Assembly: GCA_012295275.1 (NCBI GenBank)
Contig: CM022667.1
Span: forward strand, 13,602,056 to 13,666,055
Length of the DNA stretch: 64,000 nt
Direction of reading: 5' to 3'
Origin: Chrysomallon squamiferum
Taxonomy: Eukaryota; Mollusca; Gastropoda; Neomphalida; Peltospiridae
The notes beneath the pieces were generated by a model, which was not told the origin of the DNA, ran no database searches, and saw only the letters and a list, made by a program, of their open reading frames with translations. A program made the translations under genes and the position numbers. Shown one piece after another: positions 46,282 through 62,210 of the stretch. The number at the start of each line of letters is the position of its first letter. The stretch's first letter is position 1.

Positions 46282-47895
46282 CTACAAAGATTTGCTACAA
46301 ACTTTATTGGTTAAGTATAACAGTGTATTGTGCTATCAGAATGCTGATATTAGTTATTAACTGAAATGAATTATTTTAAAGAAGTTAGTAGGGTTAATGT
46401 ATGTTATTGTACCAGTATTTTACACATCGAAATGCTCTACAGATGAGGTATTGTGTCCAAGAAGAAAAAAAAATGACTTGTCACAGGAACCTACTCTGGA
46501 AATGAAAACATATTACGTCGCTGTTGGATGTGTCATGTACATTGATACAAAAACAGTTAGATGGAATGTATTTGCTGAATGTGCATACATCTCTCACAAA
46601 CCCTTTGGTGCAATTAGTATACACAATTTGCACACTACAACATTATTAATTTCGTTAGAAAGTTAAAAACTGCTGTTCTATTCTATTTTTTGTTATTGTT
46701 TTTATTTTGTTTTTTTGTTGAATAAAGAGAAGTCTGGAAAACTAAATGGAAACAGGAACAAAATAAACTTTTAAAAATCTAATTATGTTTTATCTTTTTA
46801 TTTTATGTTTATTTTATTAAATTTGATGGATGTGTTCTCAGAAAGAGAGTCACAAAATACAGTGGAAATGGAATTTGGAATTTTTAAATCTTGAATCTGT
46901 AAACTCTGAATATGAATGGTTTATTTATCTGAAAATTGGCGCATAATCAGTGACAGCTTGAGCAGAACCCACTTTAAGAAGCCCGGACTCTACCTGACGT
47001 GAAACTAATTTGTTTTTGATATGGTGATGAGCTAAATAACTGTTTATTTGTTCTTTGTCATAGAAAACTGAAAATAAAATAAAAATAAAAATAAAAAATA
47101 ACATTAATGCAATCTGCAATAAGGACGAAAATGTTAGTTATTTAATAACTAATAATTCATTAAAGAAAAATTAAAAACCAAGTATCTTATTCTATATGTT
47201 GTACATTGAAGTATGGTCTGTAATCCAGAGCCATGAAATATAAACATATTTTATATAGGTAATACAGCTTATCAGTGAGATAGATAATATATCACTGAAG
47301 TATGTTATTCAGCGTTTCTATTACTATGATTATTATTTTAGATCTAAACAGACACTGTAAAATATATAGTGTAAATGAATTTTGGATTGTAATTATTTAT
47401 TTTTAAATGAACGATAAATGTATAATAAGATTTATATGTTAAAATCGAAAAAGCAGTGCAAATATAATTCATTCCTAATAGTTCAATGCGATAATTTCGT
47501 TCGGCTGTTTCATGAATACGAACTATATTGAAATAAAAAAAAACTATAAAAAAGGAGAAGGGTTAAACAAAAAAGAATTCACAGTTCATTTATTTCACAG
47601 AAACTCTATACACTTTTAAAATTGAAACTTGTAAAAACTAATTTTTGGGGAAAAACCACATGTATTTTTAGAATAAAAATAGAGGTTGATATGCTAATTT
47701 TAACAAAACGCGACTTTTACTCCTAGATCTTTCTGAAGAAAACAACAACATAGAAACGAAAGAACAAAATCAGAATCATTACACTCAGCAAAAACAGAAA
47801 TATTACAGTGTGAAATTGAACAACCTGATTTTCAGAATTACCATTGATTATGATGATGATAATGGTAATGACAACAACAGGGTACTCTCTCTCTC
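46282..47895. other. Intergenic with one unexplained ORF
   Basis: Contains the ORF described at 46443-46666, A/T-rich sequence and, from 47.45 kb, an inverted copy of type II intron 1 (compare 34.4-34.65 kb). Confidence 0.45.
46443..46666 (+). pseudogene. Possible highly diverged CTLD C-terminal exon
   Basis: Behind a CTACAG acceptor-like word, in the phase used by lectin exon 4, lies an open reading DEVLC...QEPTLEM, GCVMYIDTK, RWNVFAEC, AYISHKPFG. The order EP, C-V-M, W, C, Y-I-x-x-K-P matches the last half of the CTLD, but WENG is missing and the final Cys is Ser. The frame continues 18 residues beyond the usual end. It could equally be chance. It is not a recognised family otherwise. Confidence 0.25.
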
Positions 47896-47939
47896 AAGAC
47901 AACCAAAACAAAGTTTCTTTTGATGAGAACACTTTTCAT
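47896..47939 (-). pseudogene. Degenerate type II exon-1 scrap
   Basis: Minus strand MKSVLIKRNFVLVVL then runs into (GA) repeat, with type II upstream module (48040-48195, inverted) behind it. The Cys-rich end and donor are gone. Confidence 0.5.
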
Positions 47940-49824
47940 TTTGGGGCTGTAAAATGTAAAATAAATAAATAAACAGAAGAAAAATTAATTATGGCTAACT
48001 TGTTGTTAATGATGATACTCAGAAAACACATGTAGTATATGGTACTGTTATAACTACATATATTTCAATCAACAACAGAGCAAATCATTAGTATTCAAAA
48101 TTCACAACTGGAATTTAATTTTTAATCATTCTGAGACGGCTATAAATGTATACAAAATCAAAGAATCAGTGTGAACCGATATTTGGTTTCACAGCAGTCA
48201 TTTCTCTCAAATGTGATTTTATGATTTAATTTAATTTAATTTAATTATATTTGTTTTTATTTTATTTTTTTTGTCGATGAGTTTAATCTCTGAATTATTA
48301 GTCTTCTGTTTTACTTTTTTTTTCTCTGTCTAGTTATTTTTATATGTCTTTTTTTTAATGATATGTCTATTTTAATTTAATTTACTTTAGTGTCGCTTTT
48401 TGTTATGTTTGTTTTGTCGTTGTCGTTGTTGCGTTTTCTCACCTGTGAAGATTATGAAATTTATTCGGATGCCTACTTAAAAATAAATACATTTGATAAA
48501 ATACATATTCCCTGATGGAGATGAATATAAGCAGGTTGTTGATGTTGTCGTCCTTACTATTAATCATCTAGAACGGGATATATATATTTTTCGTATATAC
48601 TTTTATTCTTGTATAAGGGAATATAATGTTTTCTTTAAATATGTTTCATTAGTAGTAGTACTATTTGTAGTAGTACTTGTTGTAGTGGTCGTTGTTGCTG
48701 TTGTAATTGTAGTACAAGAAAAAGGGATGTGCTAATTATGCTAATTATGATACAGAATATTTTTGTTCTTATATAGTATTGGATACAAAATCAATATATC
48801 AGTGTGAACCGATATTTGGTTTCACAGCAGTCAATTGTCTCAAATGTGATTTTATGATTTCATTTTACTTCATTTTATTTTATTTTATTTTTTTAATTTT
48901 TATTATTTATTGTCGATGAGTTTTATCTTTGAATTATTATTCTTCTGTTTTACTTTTCTCTCTCTCTCTCGTTTTTTTTTATGTCTGATTTATTTTATTT
49001 TATTTAGTTTAATTTAGTCTCGCTTTTTATGATTCTTTTTTTCGTATATACTTTTATTCTTGTATAAGATAATATAATGTTTCCTTTAAATATGTTTCAT
49101 TAGTAGTAGAACTATCTGTAGTAGTACTGGTTGTGGTGGTCGTTGTTGCTCTTGCAATTGTAGTACAAGAAAAAGGGATGTTTGTTTTTGCTGGGGTTTT
49201 GTTTGTTTCTGTGTTTCTTTATATATCGATTTACTGTTCATTGTTACTTTCTATGTTCCATATGTAAATATATAAACTATCATTTGTTAATTGTAATTTT
49301 GATTACATCCATCTGTCATATATCTTTTGTAATTAAGGATTTCAAAGTTTAATTAGGTTACTTTTACTGCTGAATAACCTTTCTTGATTAAAAGTTTGAT
49401 TTAATTATAAAATGATAGAAATCAGTGCTGAGTATTCTCTAGTTACGATCGGGTTACGTTTAAACTAATCTGAAGTAACTGACAACGTTACAAAGAATTT
49501 AATTACGTTTCTTTCATGTTGACGTATTTGTGTTGAGCAGAAAGACTGAACATGTTAATTAATTGTTGCTTTTGAACTACAACTATTCTTGCAGTGAATT
49601 TGTAGTTCATGAAATGCTCTTGACGATAAAACATTTTGACGAAGAATGAATAACTCTGTTTTAGACAATTATTTTGGTTTTAATCAACCAGATCATATCC
49701 ATCAGAATCATCATTGTGTCAGAATTGATAAATTACTGATTCATTAAAGATTTAAAAAATGAATGAACTGATTTTGTTAGTTTTATTGTAACAGTATCTG
49801 ATTTGCATTCAATATTGCAGAAAA
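47940..49824. other. Intergenic, locally duplicated T-rich block and 3' flank
   Basis: 48.18-48.72 kb and 48.80-49.20 kb are a tandem duplication (CAAATGTGATTTTATGATTT, TTAGTAGTAG and GTACAAGAAAAAGGGATG appear in both). They are related to 38.5-39.1 kb. 49.5-49.82 kb is type III 3' flank. Confidence 0.55.
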
Positions 49825-50597
49825 TCACATTGGTTTCTCACAAATGTAATTTTCTTTTTTAGAACACAAGACATCATGCCATGTGTTTAAAGGAAAACGT
49901 AACATAACACAGTCCTCGTTACCGTTACTATTGTGAGGTTCATTGGTTCCCCAGTTGAAAAACACTGCCTGATTTCCGTCCTCCCAAACATACACGTCTT
50001 CTGTAACAACATCAGTCAGTCCGATGTATAAATATTCATCTGTGTCTGAATAATAATAACAGGACTAATAAAAGTACCAATGACCATAAAAACAGCGACA
50101 ACGACGACAACAACAACAATAACAATAATAATAACAATCACTGGAAAATGTATTTAGTTACAACTAGTGAAAAGTACCGTATTTATTATAGAAGCTTTTT
50201 TTTGTCAAGTAAATGGAATAGTTGTAGATTTTGCCTTAGTAGCTGTATATCAATATTTATGTTCCTACCTATGTTTGCTTGGATGTGGTCACCAACAGCT
50301 GTGTTTTTCTCTTCAGTGTCCAGTACAATCAGTCTTGAACCTATCTGACTGCAGGCGTCACGTGCTTCAGCAAATGTTTTCTGATCGCTGAACACTTTGA
50401 AACAGAGATTCAGTTTGTCCAGATAAACAAACCCATCTTCCACTGGACAGGAACCTGTCAGGAAATTATAATAATTTAGAAAAGGTTTTAAAATAATAAT
50501 TCGTTTTCGGAATTAAGAATCATACTTACAGAAACGTCATATATCGACTAATTTTTGTTACAAGGATAGTTTTTGAAATTTCTTTATAATCTTAGAA

Positions 50598-50638
<41 letters not shown>

Positions 50639-51141
50639 CACGCACACACACACAAATAGATAAAAATACTTTAAATTAATTGAAACACTCAGACAGAAAG
50701 ACAGTAATTATAATTAAAAAATATATATATATATTTATAATTTTTATTACAGTCTTTCTGTGAGTGTGTTTCAATTAATTTCAATTATTTAGTTAAAAAT
50801 ATTTTTGTCTGTCTGTCTCTCTGTGTGTGTCTTTAATGAATTTAAGGTATTTTGTGTGTGTGTTTATTTGTACATGCATTCAGGTAAAAGTGCGTCCAGC
50901 CAGGTGAAGGTGAAAAGCTTGCGGAATTTGTAAATCTCAAATAATGCAGACGACATGTTCCATACACGTTGTACGAAAACCAAATACAGGAAGAATTATC
51001 TGCGCATCGTATCCCACAATCCCTTTGTGATGTGACTGTTTCAGCAGAAGATATGAGAGCCTGGTTTATCTGAAGATCATCAAAATCAGGATTTTTTATC
51101 CACATCATTATCGTGTTGCACCTGTGATGATGATGATGATG

Positions 51142-51206
<65 letters not shown>

Positions 51207-51532
51207 TGAATTAGTAAAGATAGATTAGTTTGGTTACATTATCACCATCTCGGAATAATTTCTTTATTTTTACGTACCATAATCACCACTCTACTATTAA
51301 CAGTAAAAGAAATTTAAAATAAAGTAACGAAAAATTAATTTCTGTTTGGTTTGATTTGATTTTATAACGTCAGATTTCTCTTATTGCAATATAAAAGAAT
51401 TATATTCGTTCTAAATTTTATCTCTATCCTCAGATATAGTTAACAATATATAAAAACAGATATTACCTACCTCTCGTTACTATGGCAATATATTACCAAA
51501 GTTACTAGCAAAATAAATGGTGAATAATCCAT
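49825..51532 (-). CDS. C-type lectin, PAN plus CTLD (type III), complete, weak donor
   Basis: Minus-strand exons: 51532-51471 (signal MDYSPFILLVTLVIYCHS), 51121-50874, 50454-50269 and 50045-49825; 717 nt, 238 residues. PAN: CNTIMMWIKNPDF, DCGIRC, SSCIWFSYN, GTCRLH. CTLD: SCPVEDGFVYLDKLNLC, ARDACSQIG, LIVLDTEEKN, YIGLTDVV, WEDGNQ, NEPHNS, NEDCVML, TWHDVLC, YICEKPM, with all four core cysteines. The last base of exon 2 is T rather than G (GCAT|GTACAA). The donor is weaker, and the junction codon becomes TGT, adding a Cys between the domains where relatives have Gly. The long ATT array abuts the exon 2 acceptor. Likely still functional, but splicing needs testing. Confidence 0.82.
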
Positions 51533-52906
51533 CTGTCGCGAATATGAAAGAATTTCAACCAAACTGTCCGGTGTAATAATTTGTACTACGCAGTGAGTAT
51601 CTGTATTTGGTTCGGACTGAATATTGATTATTGATTGTCTTTCCAGGAGAAGCAAATTCGAATAGAGAAGTCCACGATTTGAGACAATGTGTCTGGTGTT
51701 GTATTAATGAGAATATTATCAAATACCTGATGAGAAACAACATTAATTTTTGTACTGTGGCATACTATGGAAGTTTTCTTTTTTGTATGGCGTGCAGAAA
51801 AATATACTGACCAAAAAATCAATGAAATCTTTTATAATATAAATAAGTATAGCTGTATTAAATAGTTTATATACTGACTACATGTATAGTAACAGAGACA
51901 ATTAAATAAATGGTGGAAACATAATTATACAGAGAAAATTAAAATTTAATTAGGAACAAGGTGTAATCTTTGTTGGTTTTCAGGTATCGACATTTCAGTA
52001 GTGTTTTGTTAACATTTTGCTTTGTGATATAATAAATAGATTTGAAAGAATTCATACATATTTTCTAACATAACATAATCCCTCACGACACTGACACGTG
52101 GAAAACACGAGATATAATATGCCGAAAACACGTGTGTGTGTTTCACGTGAAATCCGCATGAAATCCACGATGTTTGCACAAATATCACACGTGTTTTTTT
52201 GCACATTTTATCCATTTGTTTATAGTTCATAAAAAAAAAATAATTGAAAATCCAAGAGATTTCCACATATTTTCCGTGTGATATCAATATGTTTATTGGC
52301 AATAAGGATGTCAAATCGATGAGGGTTCCATGTTTAACTCGTATTTCTTCACAAGGTACTTTGGTTCCTGCTAATACCTGCCAGTGCAAGGACAAATTAT
52401 TAAAAAAATTTTTTTTTTTTTTGGGGGGACTGTTGATGTGTTTTCATCCATTGAAGCAGGATCTGTGAAGTATTGTACTTTAAGCAAATTAATGCTATAA
52501 TTAATTAATTGGAACTCTGGATCTCATAAAAAAGTTTCATTCTGGTATGTAATACGTGTTTATTGGTTAAAAACTATATAAGATATTCAGTGTTTATGTT
52601 GCCTATATTTTGTTTATTATGTTATTGGGAATCTTTATTTATTACGATGATTATTATTTTAATGAAAATTCTCTCGTTGTTATTTTATAATTTGCCATAT
52701 TTATTGTCATCTTGTTGCTATTCGTAAATGACGTCAGTGCATATATTTAAGTATATAGTCTGTTTCTGTGATATTATAGTTATTGGTTTTTCGACTAGTC
52801 AAACATTTTTTCATTGTTTTAACACTATACAGCAATACACTGTTTTCGAACAATACACAAAATTTGTTGTTTTGTACTGTTGGATTTTGTTTTGTTATTG
52901 TTGCTT

Positions 52907-52943
<37 letters not shown>

Positions 52944-52944
52944 T

Positions 52945-52981
<37 letters not shown>

Positions 52982-53281
52982 GAGGATAGAGATAAAATAT
53001 ATAGATATATATGCTTATATAGATATAGATAGATAGATAGATGTAAACATCTTATGTTCTTACGTTAAGTAATTAATGAATAAAACTAACTATATTGACT
53101 GTAAATGCCTTAAATCTCAATGAAATTAAAAAAATGATAATTTAATCTGTAATCCGTTTGACTTGATTTTATGACGACAGATTTCTCTTAATGCAATATC
53201 ACACAATTATCTTCATTGTAAATTTTATCTCTGTCCTCAGAAAAAGATAGAAATATTCTTTAAACAACAAAACATACTTAC
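51533..53281 (-). promoter_or_regulatory. Upstream region of the 51.5-kb gene, then fused intron
   Basis: 51.55-52.5 kb is the duplicated type III upstream region with the palindrome TTTCACGTGAAA (52141-52152). 52.6-52.98 kb has TA/TG runs (52906-52978). 53.1-53.28 kb resembles intron 1 of type III genes and belongs to the orphan exon next door. Confidence 0.5.
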
Positions 53282-53343
53282 CTTTCGTCACCATGGCAAC
53301 ATATTACAAATGCTACCAACAAAATAAATGGTGAGTACTTCAT
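53282..53343 (-). pseudogene. Orphan type III signal-peptide exon
   Basis: 62-nt exon MKYSPFILLVAFVICCHGDE with a strong donor (AAAG|GTAAGT) and about 200 bp of recognisable intron 1. No PAN exon follows before the next gene's upstream region. The upstream side carries the usual type III flank to about 53.8 kb. Confidence 0.75.
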
Positions 53344-53926
53344 CTCTGGCAAATGACTCATACTAGGTGTGTGTAATATGTATCTGTATTTAGTTCGGGT
53401 TAAATATTGATAATCTTTCCAACAAAGGCAGACAGACTCAAACAGAAGCCACGACCTTACACATTCTGATTGGTGTTTTATTAATTAGAATATTATCAAA
53501 CGCCTGAAAACAGTCAACACTAATTATTTTCTGACAGACAATATATAGATTTAACTTGCAGAAAACATTTTTATAATAGAAATGAATGTGTATTCTTGTA
53601 ATTGTTTATTTTTTCAGTATATGACTGTCAATGGTAGTTAATAACACCAAGATACATGCATGAAAATAAATTGTAAAAATATAAATATAGAGAGAAAATC
53701 CAAAATTTAATTAGGAACAAGGTGCAGTCGTTCTTGGTTTTAAAATACTGACATTTCAGTGTTGCTTTGTTGATGTTTGTTGACATTCATTGGTTTTGAA
53801 AGGATTTATTCTTATTTTCAAGCATATCTTAATATTTATACAAATGAAACACAATGCATAAAATAATGTATTATGTATGTATTTATGTATGCATTTGTGT
53901 GTACATGTGTTTGTGTGTATGTATGT

Positions 53927-53982
<56 letters not shown>

Positions 53983-54359
53983 AAGTTGTGTGTATATGTG
54001 TGTATGTAAGTGTAAATAAGTATGTATCTGATTATATATCTATGTGCACGTGTATCTACTATATACGTATTTGCATATGTAGACACGTTTTTAATTATTT
54101 ATGCTCATTTATTCATCCTTTCATAAAAACATGTATTCTGAGGCAAAAATCTGTCTACTGATTATTTTCCCAAATCAGAGTGATCTGATGCATTTTAAAC
54201 AAGTACGTAATATTATGAAGATATAATAAGTTTTCTTCAGAAGTAATATTACACGTCGCAATTCAGGTCAACGAAAGCAGTAAGGATTTGAAACAAAACA
54301 GTTCGATTCATCCATATATATTTTTATTCCTAGGAAACCTAAAATGTCGATGTTTGAGT
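53344..54359. other. Intergenic with (TA)n
   Basis: Type III upstream flank to about 53.85 kb, then TATG/TGTA-rich and (TA)n sequence (53930-53982), then unique sequence. No exon seen. Confidence 0.5.
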
Positions 54360-55871
<1,512 letters not shown>

Positions 55872-56319
55872 GATTTCAAAAGTAGCTTGAACAAATGAAG
55901 TGATGCTGAATTGCCTTGTTATCTCTCTCTATATACACCAATGTCTGTCTTTAACATCAATGATAGTTTCAGAAAGTTATCTGTCTAATAAATAAGTATT
56001 ACTTAACTTGTACCGCCACTGATCTACTAGCTCTCATTTCCTCAGATGTACCGCTTCAATTAAATCTTCAGAACTAGATCTCACAAAATAATAGTATTTT
56101 CTAAAGGATTAATTATCATATCAAATCTTTTATTCACTTTGTTTTATAAATTTTTGGATTTTTTTTTTTTTATAAATCATTAGACAACATTTTCGGGTGA
56201 AACATTTATGCCTTGAAATGACTCGATTAAATTGTTAAACAACAATAATAATAATCATGTGATATTCTTCTAAAATAAATATTAATGTGTAATATTAATA
56301 CCTAATACACATTTGTTTG
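55872..56319. other. 5' flank of the Cys-rich peptide gene
   Basis: Unique AT-rich sequence. TATATAC-like words near 55930 in plus sense could serve as a TATA element on the minus strand. Nothing firmer is visible. Confidence 0.4.
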
Positions 56320-56620
56320 CAGCGACTAAATAAATACTAGTGCATACTGCTATATTCAGTATACGTTTGTGAGTAGTGATTAAATAAATATTCGTGCATA
56401 CTGCTTTATTCAGTGCACGTTTGTGTGTAGTGATTAAATAAATATTCGTGCATACTGCTATATTCAGTACACGTTTGTGTATAGTGATTAAATAAATATT
56501 CGTGCATACTGCTATATTCAGTACACGTTTGTGTATAGTGATTAAATAAATATACGTGCATACTGCTTTATTCAGTGCACGTTTCTGTGTAGTGATTAAA
56601 TAAATATTAGTGTATACTGT
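56320..56620. repeat. 54-bp minisatellite, inverted array of 5-6 units
   Basis: Reverse complement of the 33.7-kb monomer: GTGCATACTGC, TATTCAGTxCACGTTTGTG and GTGATTAAATAAATATTC repeat with ~54-bp spacing. The neighbouring sequence (GTTGATATCAACGATCGTGAC, 56.66 kb) is also the inverted equivalent of 33.64-33.68 kb. Confidence 0.9.
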
Positions 56621-58113
56621 TATTTTTCACGGTTGTGTCCTGTCATGTTTACTCTGTTGATATCAACGATCGTGACTAATATTATGGTAATTATGGTATT
56701 GACTAAACATTTTTATTTAAAATAATTAAATAAACAAAAGAAAAATTCATTCTGACTAACTTGTTGTTAATGATGATGCTTAGAAAATTAATTTTTCTTA
56801 TGCAGTATGTAGTACTACTATAAATATTATTTCAATAAACAACAGAGCAAGTCATTAGTATTCAAAGTTCACAACTGGAATTTAATTTTTAATCATTCAG
56901 AGACGGGTGTAAATGTATACAAAATCAGTAAATCAATGTAAACCGATATCTGTTTCTTTGTTCGTTTGTTTCTGATGAGTTCTATTTTTGAATTATTGGG
57001 TTTTTTTTGTTTTGCTATTCTCTTTCATCTTCCCCCTGTTTCTTGTTTCTGCTGTATTTATTATAATATAATTTACTTGTTCTTATGATTGCTGTTGTCG
57101 TTGTAGTTGTGATTACTAACTTTAACAAATTTGATAAAATACAAATTCTCTGTTGGAGATAAAAATATGCAGGTGTTCATGTTGTCTTCGTTATTATCAA
57201 TCATCTAGCAAGGGATATATTATTTTCGTATATACTTTTATTCGCGTATAAGAAAATATAATGTTCCCATGTAAATATGGATTATTAGTAGTAGCACTAT
57301 AACTATTTGTAGTATTAGTTGCTATTATGGTCGTCGTTGCTATTGTAATTGTAATAGAAGTAACAATTCATTCAGAGACATGCTTCACTTTCTTATCCGG
57401 GAAATCTATGCGATAACTTTTTATTTTATTGCCCTTGTTTTGTGTTGTGCTGTTGATTTGTTGCCTCTTTCTTTCATTTTATTCTTTTTTTTCCATGGAT
57501 ATTTGTTTTTTCCTTTGTTTGAATACGTCTCGATTTAATGCCTTTTGCTAAGGTCATCATAGTTACTTTCTATTCTTCCATATGTAAATATATAAACTAT
57601 CGTTTGTTAATTGTAATTTTGTTTATATCTGTTTGTCATGTATCTTAGAGCTTATTTAGATTTATTTTAATTCTGAGTAACCTTCCTTGATTAAATGTTT
57701 GATTGAATTATAAAATGATGGAAACAAGTGCTGATTCGTTTAAACTGACAATGTTACAAATAATTTACTTACGTTTCTTGCGTGGTTTATTTTGATTTGT
57801 TTTAGTAGAGCAGAAACACTGAACATATTGTTAATTAATTGTTGCTTTTGAACTACAACTATTCTTGCTCTGAATTTTTAATTCATGAAATGTCCTTTCC
57901 GACGAAACATTTTGATGAAGGAATGAGTAACTCTGTTTTAAACAGCTATTTTATTTTAATCAACCACATCGTAACCATCAGGATCATCATAATAATCATG
58001 TTTGTCGTCAGGATTTATAAATTACTGATTCATTAAAGATTTAAGAAATGAATGAACGGATTTTGTTAGTTTCATTGTAACATTATCAGATTTGCTTTCA
58101 GCAATACAGAAAA
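56621..58113. other. Intergenic: inverted type II upstream module, T-rich block, 3' flank
   Basis: 56.8-56.96 kb is the type II upstream module, inverted, without exon 1. 57.0-57.7 kb is related to 38.6-39.2 kb. 57.8-58.11 kb is type III 3' flank (GAAACATTTTGATGAAGG). Confidence 0.55.
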
Positions 58114-58398
58114 TCACACTGGTTTCTCACAAATGTAATTTCCTCTTCTAGAACAAGCGACATCATGCCATGAGTTCTTCGGAAAAAGTAACATTACACA
58201 GTCCTCGTTCATATTATTATTGTGAGGTTCGCCGGATCCCCAGTTGAAAAACATTGGCTTAACTCCGTTCTCCCAAACATACACGTCTTCTGTAACTAAA
58301 TCAGTCAGTCCGATGTATATGTATTTATCTGTCTCTGAATAATAATACAAGAAGAGAAATAATAAAAATATCAACCACGACAAAAACAACAACAACAG

Positions 58399-58399
58399 C

Positions 58400-58493
<94 letters not shown>
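58399..58493. repeat. (AAT)n microsatellite in intron 3
   Basis: About 30 AAT units, ATT in coding sense, upstream of the exon 4 acceptor. Confidence 0.95.
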
Positions 58494-58497
<4 letters not shown>

Positions 58498-59077
58498 TAA
58501 CAACAACAACAACAAAAAAAATAATAATAACAATGTAATGATAAGTTATTTAGTTACATCCGGTGAAAATTATCGTATTTTTCACAGAAGTTTTTATTGT
58601 CAAGTAAATCAAATAGTTGTATATTAGTGTAGTTGTTGTTGTAAATCAATATTTATGTTCCTACCTATGTTTGCTTGAATGTAGTCACCAACAGCTGTGT
58701 TTTTCTCTTCTGTTTCCAGTACAATCAGTCTTGAACCTATCTGACTGCAGGCGACACGTGCTTCAGAAAATGCTTTCTGATCGCTGAACACTTTGAAACA
58801 GAGATTCAGTTTGTCCAGATAAACAAACCCATCTTCCACTGGACAGGAACCTGCCAGGAAATTATAACAATTTCTAAAAGTTTTTGAAATTATAACTCAT
58901 TTTTAGAATTAAGAATAATACTATAGTAAAGTTATATCACGATTAATTTTTGTTACAAGGATAGTTTTAGAACTTTTTTTTTCTATTTATATATTCTATA
59001 TATATATATATATATTAAAATTATTGTTACTATCTTTCTGCGTGTATGGGTTTAAGTAATTTAAAGTATTTTTAAAA

Positions 59078-59114
<37 letters not shown>
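59078..59114. repeat. (TG)n microsatellite
   Basis: TG run in intron 2 directly after the exon 2 donor, (CA)n in coding sense, as in the gene at 29.86 kb. Confidence 0.93.
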
Positions 59115-59116
<2 letters not shown>

Positions 59117-59381
59117 TGTGTATTTGTACCTGCATTCAGGTAAAAGTGCGTCCAGCCAGGTGAAGCTGAAAAGCTTGCTGAATTCATAAATCTCAAATAA
59201 TGCAGACGACAAATTCCATACACGTTGTACGAAAACCAAATACAGGAAGATGTATGTAAGCATCGTATCCCACAAAAGCCTTGCGATGTAATTTTTTCAG
59301 CAGAAGATATGAGAGCCTGGTTTATCTGAACATCATCAAAATCAGGATTTTTAAACATTTTATTGTCGTGTTGCACCTGTG

Positions 59382-59539
<158 letters not shown>

Positions 59540-59780
59540 TGAATCAGTAAAGATAGATTAGTTTGGTTACATTATCACCATCTCGGTCTTTATTGAATAA
59601 CATTTTATTTTATAACAACTGATTTTTCTTCTTGCTATATCAAAGAATTATATTCGTTGTCAGTTTTATCTCTGACTTCGGATATAGTTAACAATATATA
59701 AAAACAGATATTACATACCTCTCGTTACCATGGCAACAGATTACAGACGTTACAAGCAAAATAAATCGTGAATAATCCAT

Positions 59781-61225
<1,445 letters not shown>

Positions 61226-62042
61226 TGTCTTTATATTTATTATTCATTCTGTTATTCAGTATAAATTTATTTCACATTCATTCACAATGCCAGGCGTTGC
61301 AAGAGGAACAACAGTAAAAGAACTAAAGTTTTGCAGAATGTAGTTTCATTAATAAATTACTGAATCGTCTCTCTGGGGATGATAAAGTTTAACTGTTGTT
61401 AATAACCTATTCACTGAACTGAACACGACTGTCTATCTGAAGGTTAACTATATTATTGTCTGCTGTATTATGAACATCGTTGATTGCTTTTTAACACAAC
61501 ATTCTAGAAAATGTAGAGCGTTACAATTATGCGGGCTTTTTGAAAGCTAGATTTCTGTTTCGTTTTGTATACCTGTTAATTCGAAAAGTATCAGGATTCT
61601 GATGAACACTTATGTTTATTCAGTACCAGGCGAATGACAACAGGAAAACTATCGACTTTCATTGTAATATTTATGTTCGGTAAGTTCATGCGGAGCGCTG
61701 AATGATAAAAAAAAAACAATTGTGGAATTATACGAAATCAATATATTTTTCTAATGTAATTATAGATTTAAAGTTTTATTCAACATCTATAGCTATAAGA
61801 TAGTTTGATGTGACCGGCAGCACATCAAACTATCTGCAGAAATAGGCGGCAAACTGAATCGGATATAACATACCTCTCCGCTTGATTGTATCAAAATACC
61901 GTCTCTAAAGTTTCCACCCAAATCACAACTTCGTTTACTATTTGCTTGCTTAGTCTTATTCTTTAATGCTTAAAACAATTAAGACTGTATTATTAGAATA
62001 ATAAAACTGGGTTTTTGAAAAAAACTCTTGTCACTTTACAAG
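61226..62042. other. Unique intergenic sequence with a hairpin
   Basis: No similarity to the lectin units. It contains a possible start exon (ATG at 61634, then MTTGKLSTFIVIFMF and donor TTCG|GTAAGT near 61679), too short to assert, and the hairpin at 61798-61835. Confidence 0.35.
61798..61835. other. Perfect 15-bp hairpin
   Basis: AGATAGTTTGATGTG is followed by an 8-nt spacer and its exact reverse complement. Function unknown. Confidence 0.85.
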
Positions 62043-62210
62043 TTACGTCTTTGTCGGTGCTTGTTCCTGGTCTTCCGGACTGGTAATGTGGTTCAGGATC
62101 TGCTTCTGTGTACTGTCATCTGAAGTCTGTCCTTCCACAGGTGGTTGCTTGTTCGTTGCTATGGGATCTGTCATCTTTAGTGTTGTTTTTGCCGGGTTAA
62201 CTCTTTCATA
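62043..62210 (-). CDS. Possible small terminal exon (hydrophilic tail)
   Basis: Minus-strand frame open from about 62210 to TAA at 62045-62043. It reads NYERVNPAKTTLKMTDPIA, then NKQPPVEGQTSDDSTQKQ and ILNHITSPEDQEQAPTKT. It is hydrophilic, low in Cys, locally GC-richer than its surroundings and free of repeats, unlike neighbouring DNA. It looks like the end of a cytoplasmic or disordered tail, with a Tyr in YERV context. An acceptor could be CTAAAG before the Met codon at 62174 or CCAG before the poly(A) near 62227. No upstream exon is seen, so it remains a candidate. Confidence 0.3.
   Translation of the reverse strand, partial: YERVNPAKTTLKMTDPIATNKQPPVEGQTSDDSTQKQILNHITSPEDQEQAPTKT

Noticed and set aside
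52009-52395. 128-residue minus-strand ORF in the upstream region of the 51.5-kb gene
   Set aside because: The homologous upstream regions at 27.1 and 41.9 kb do not keep this frame open, so it is chance.
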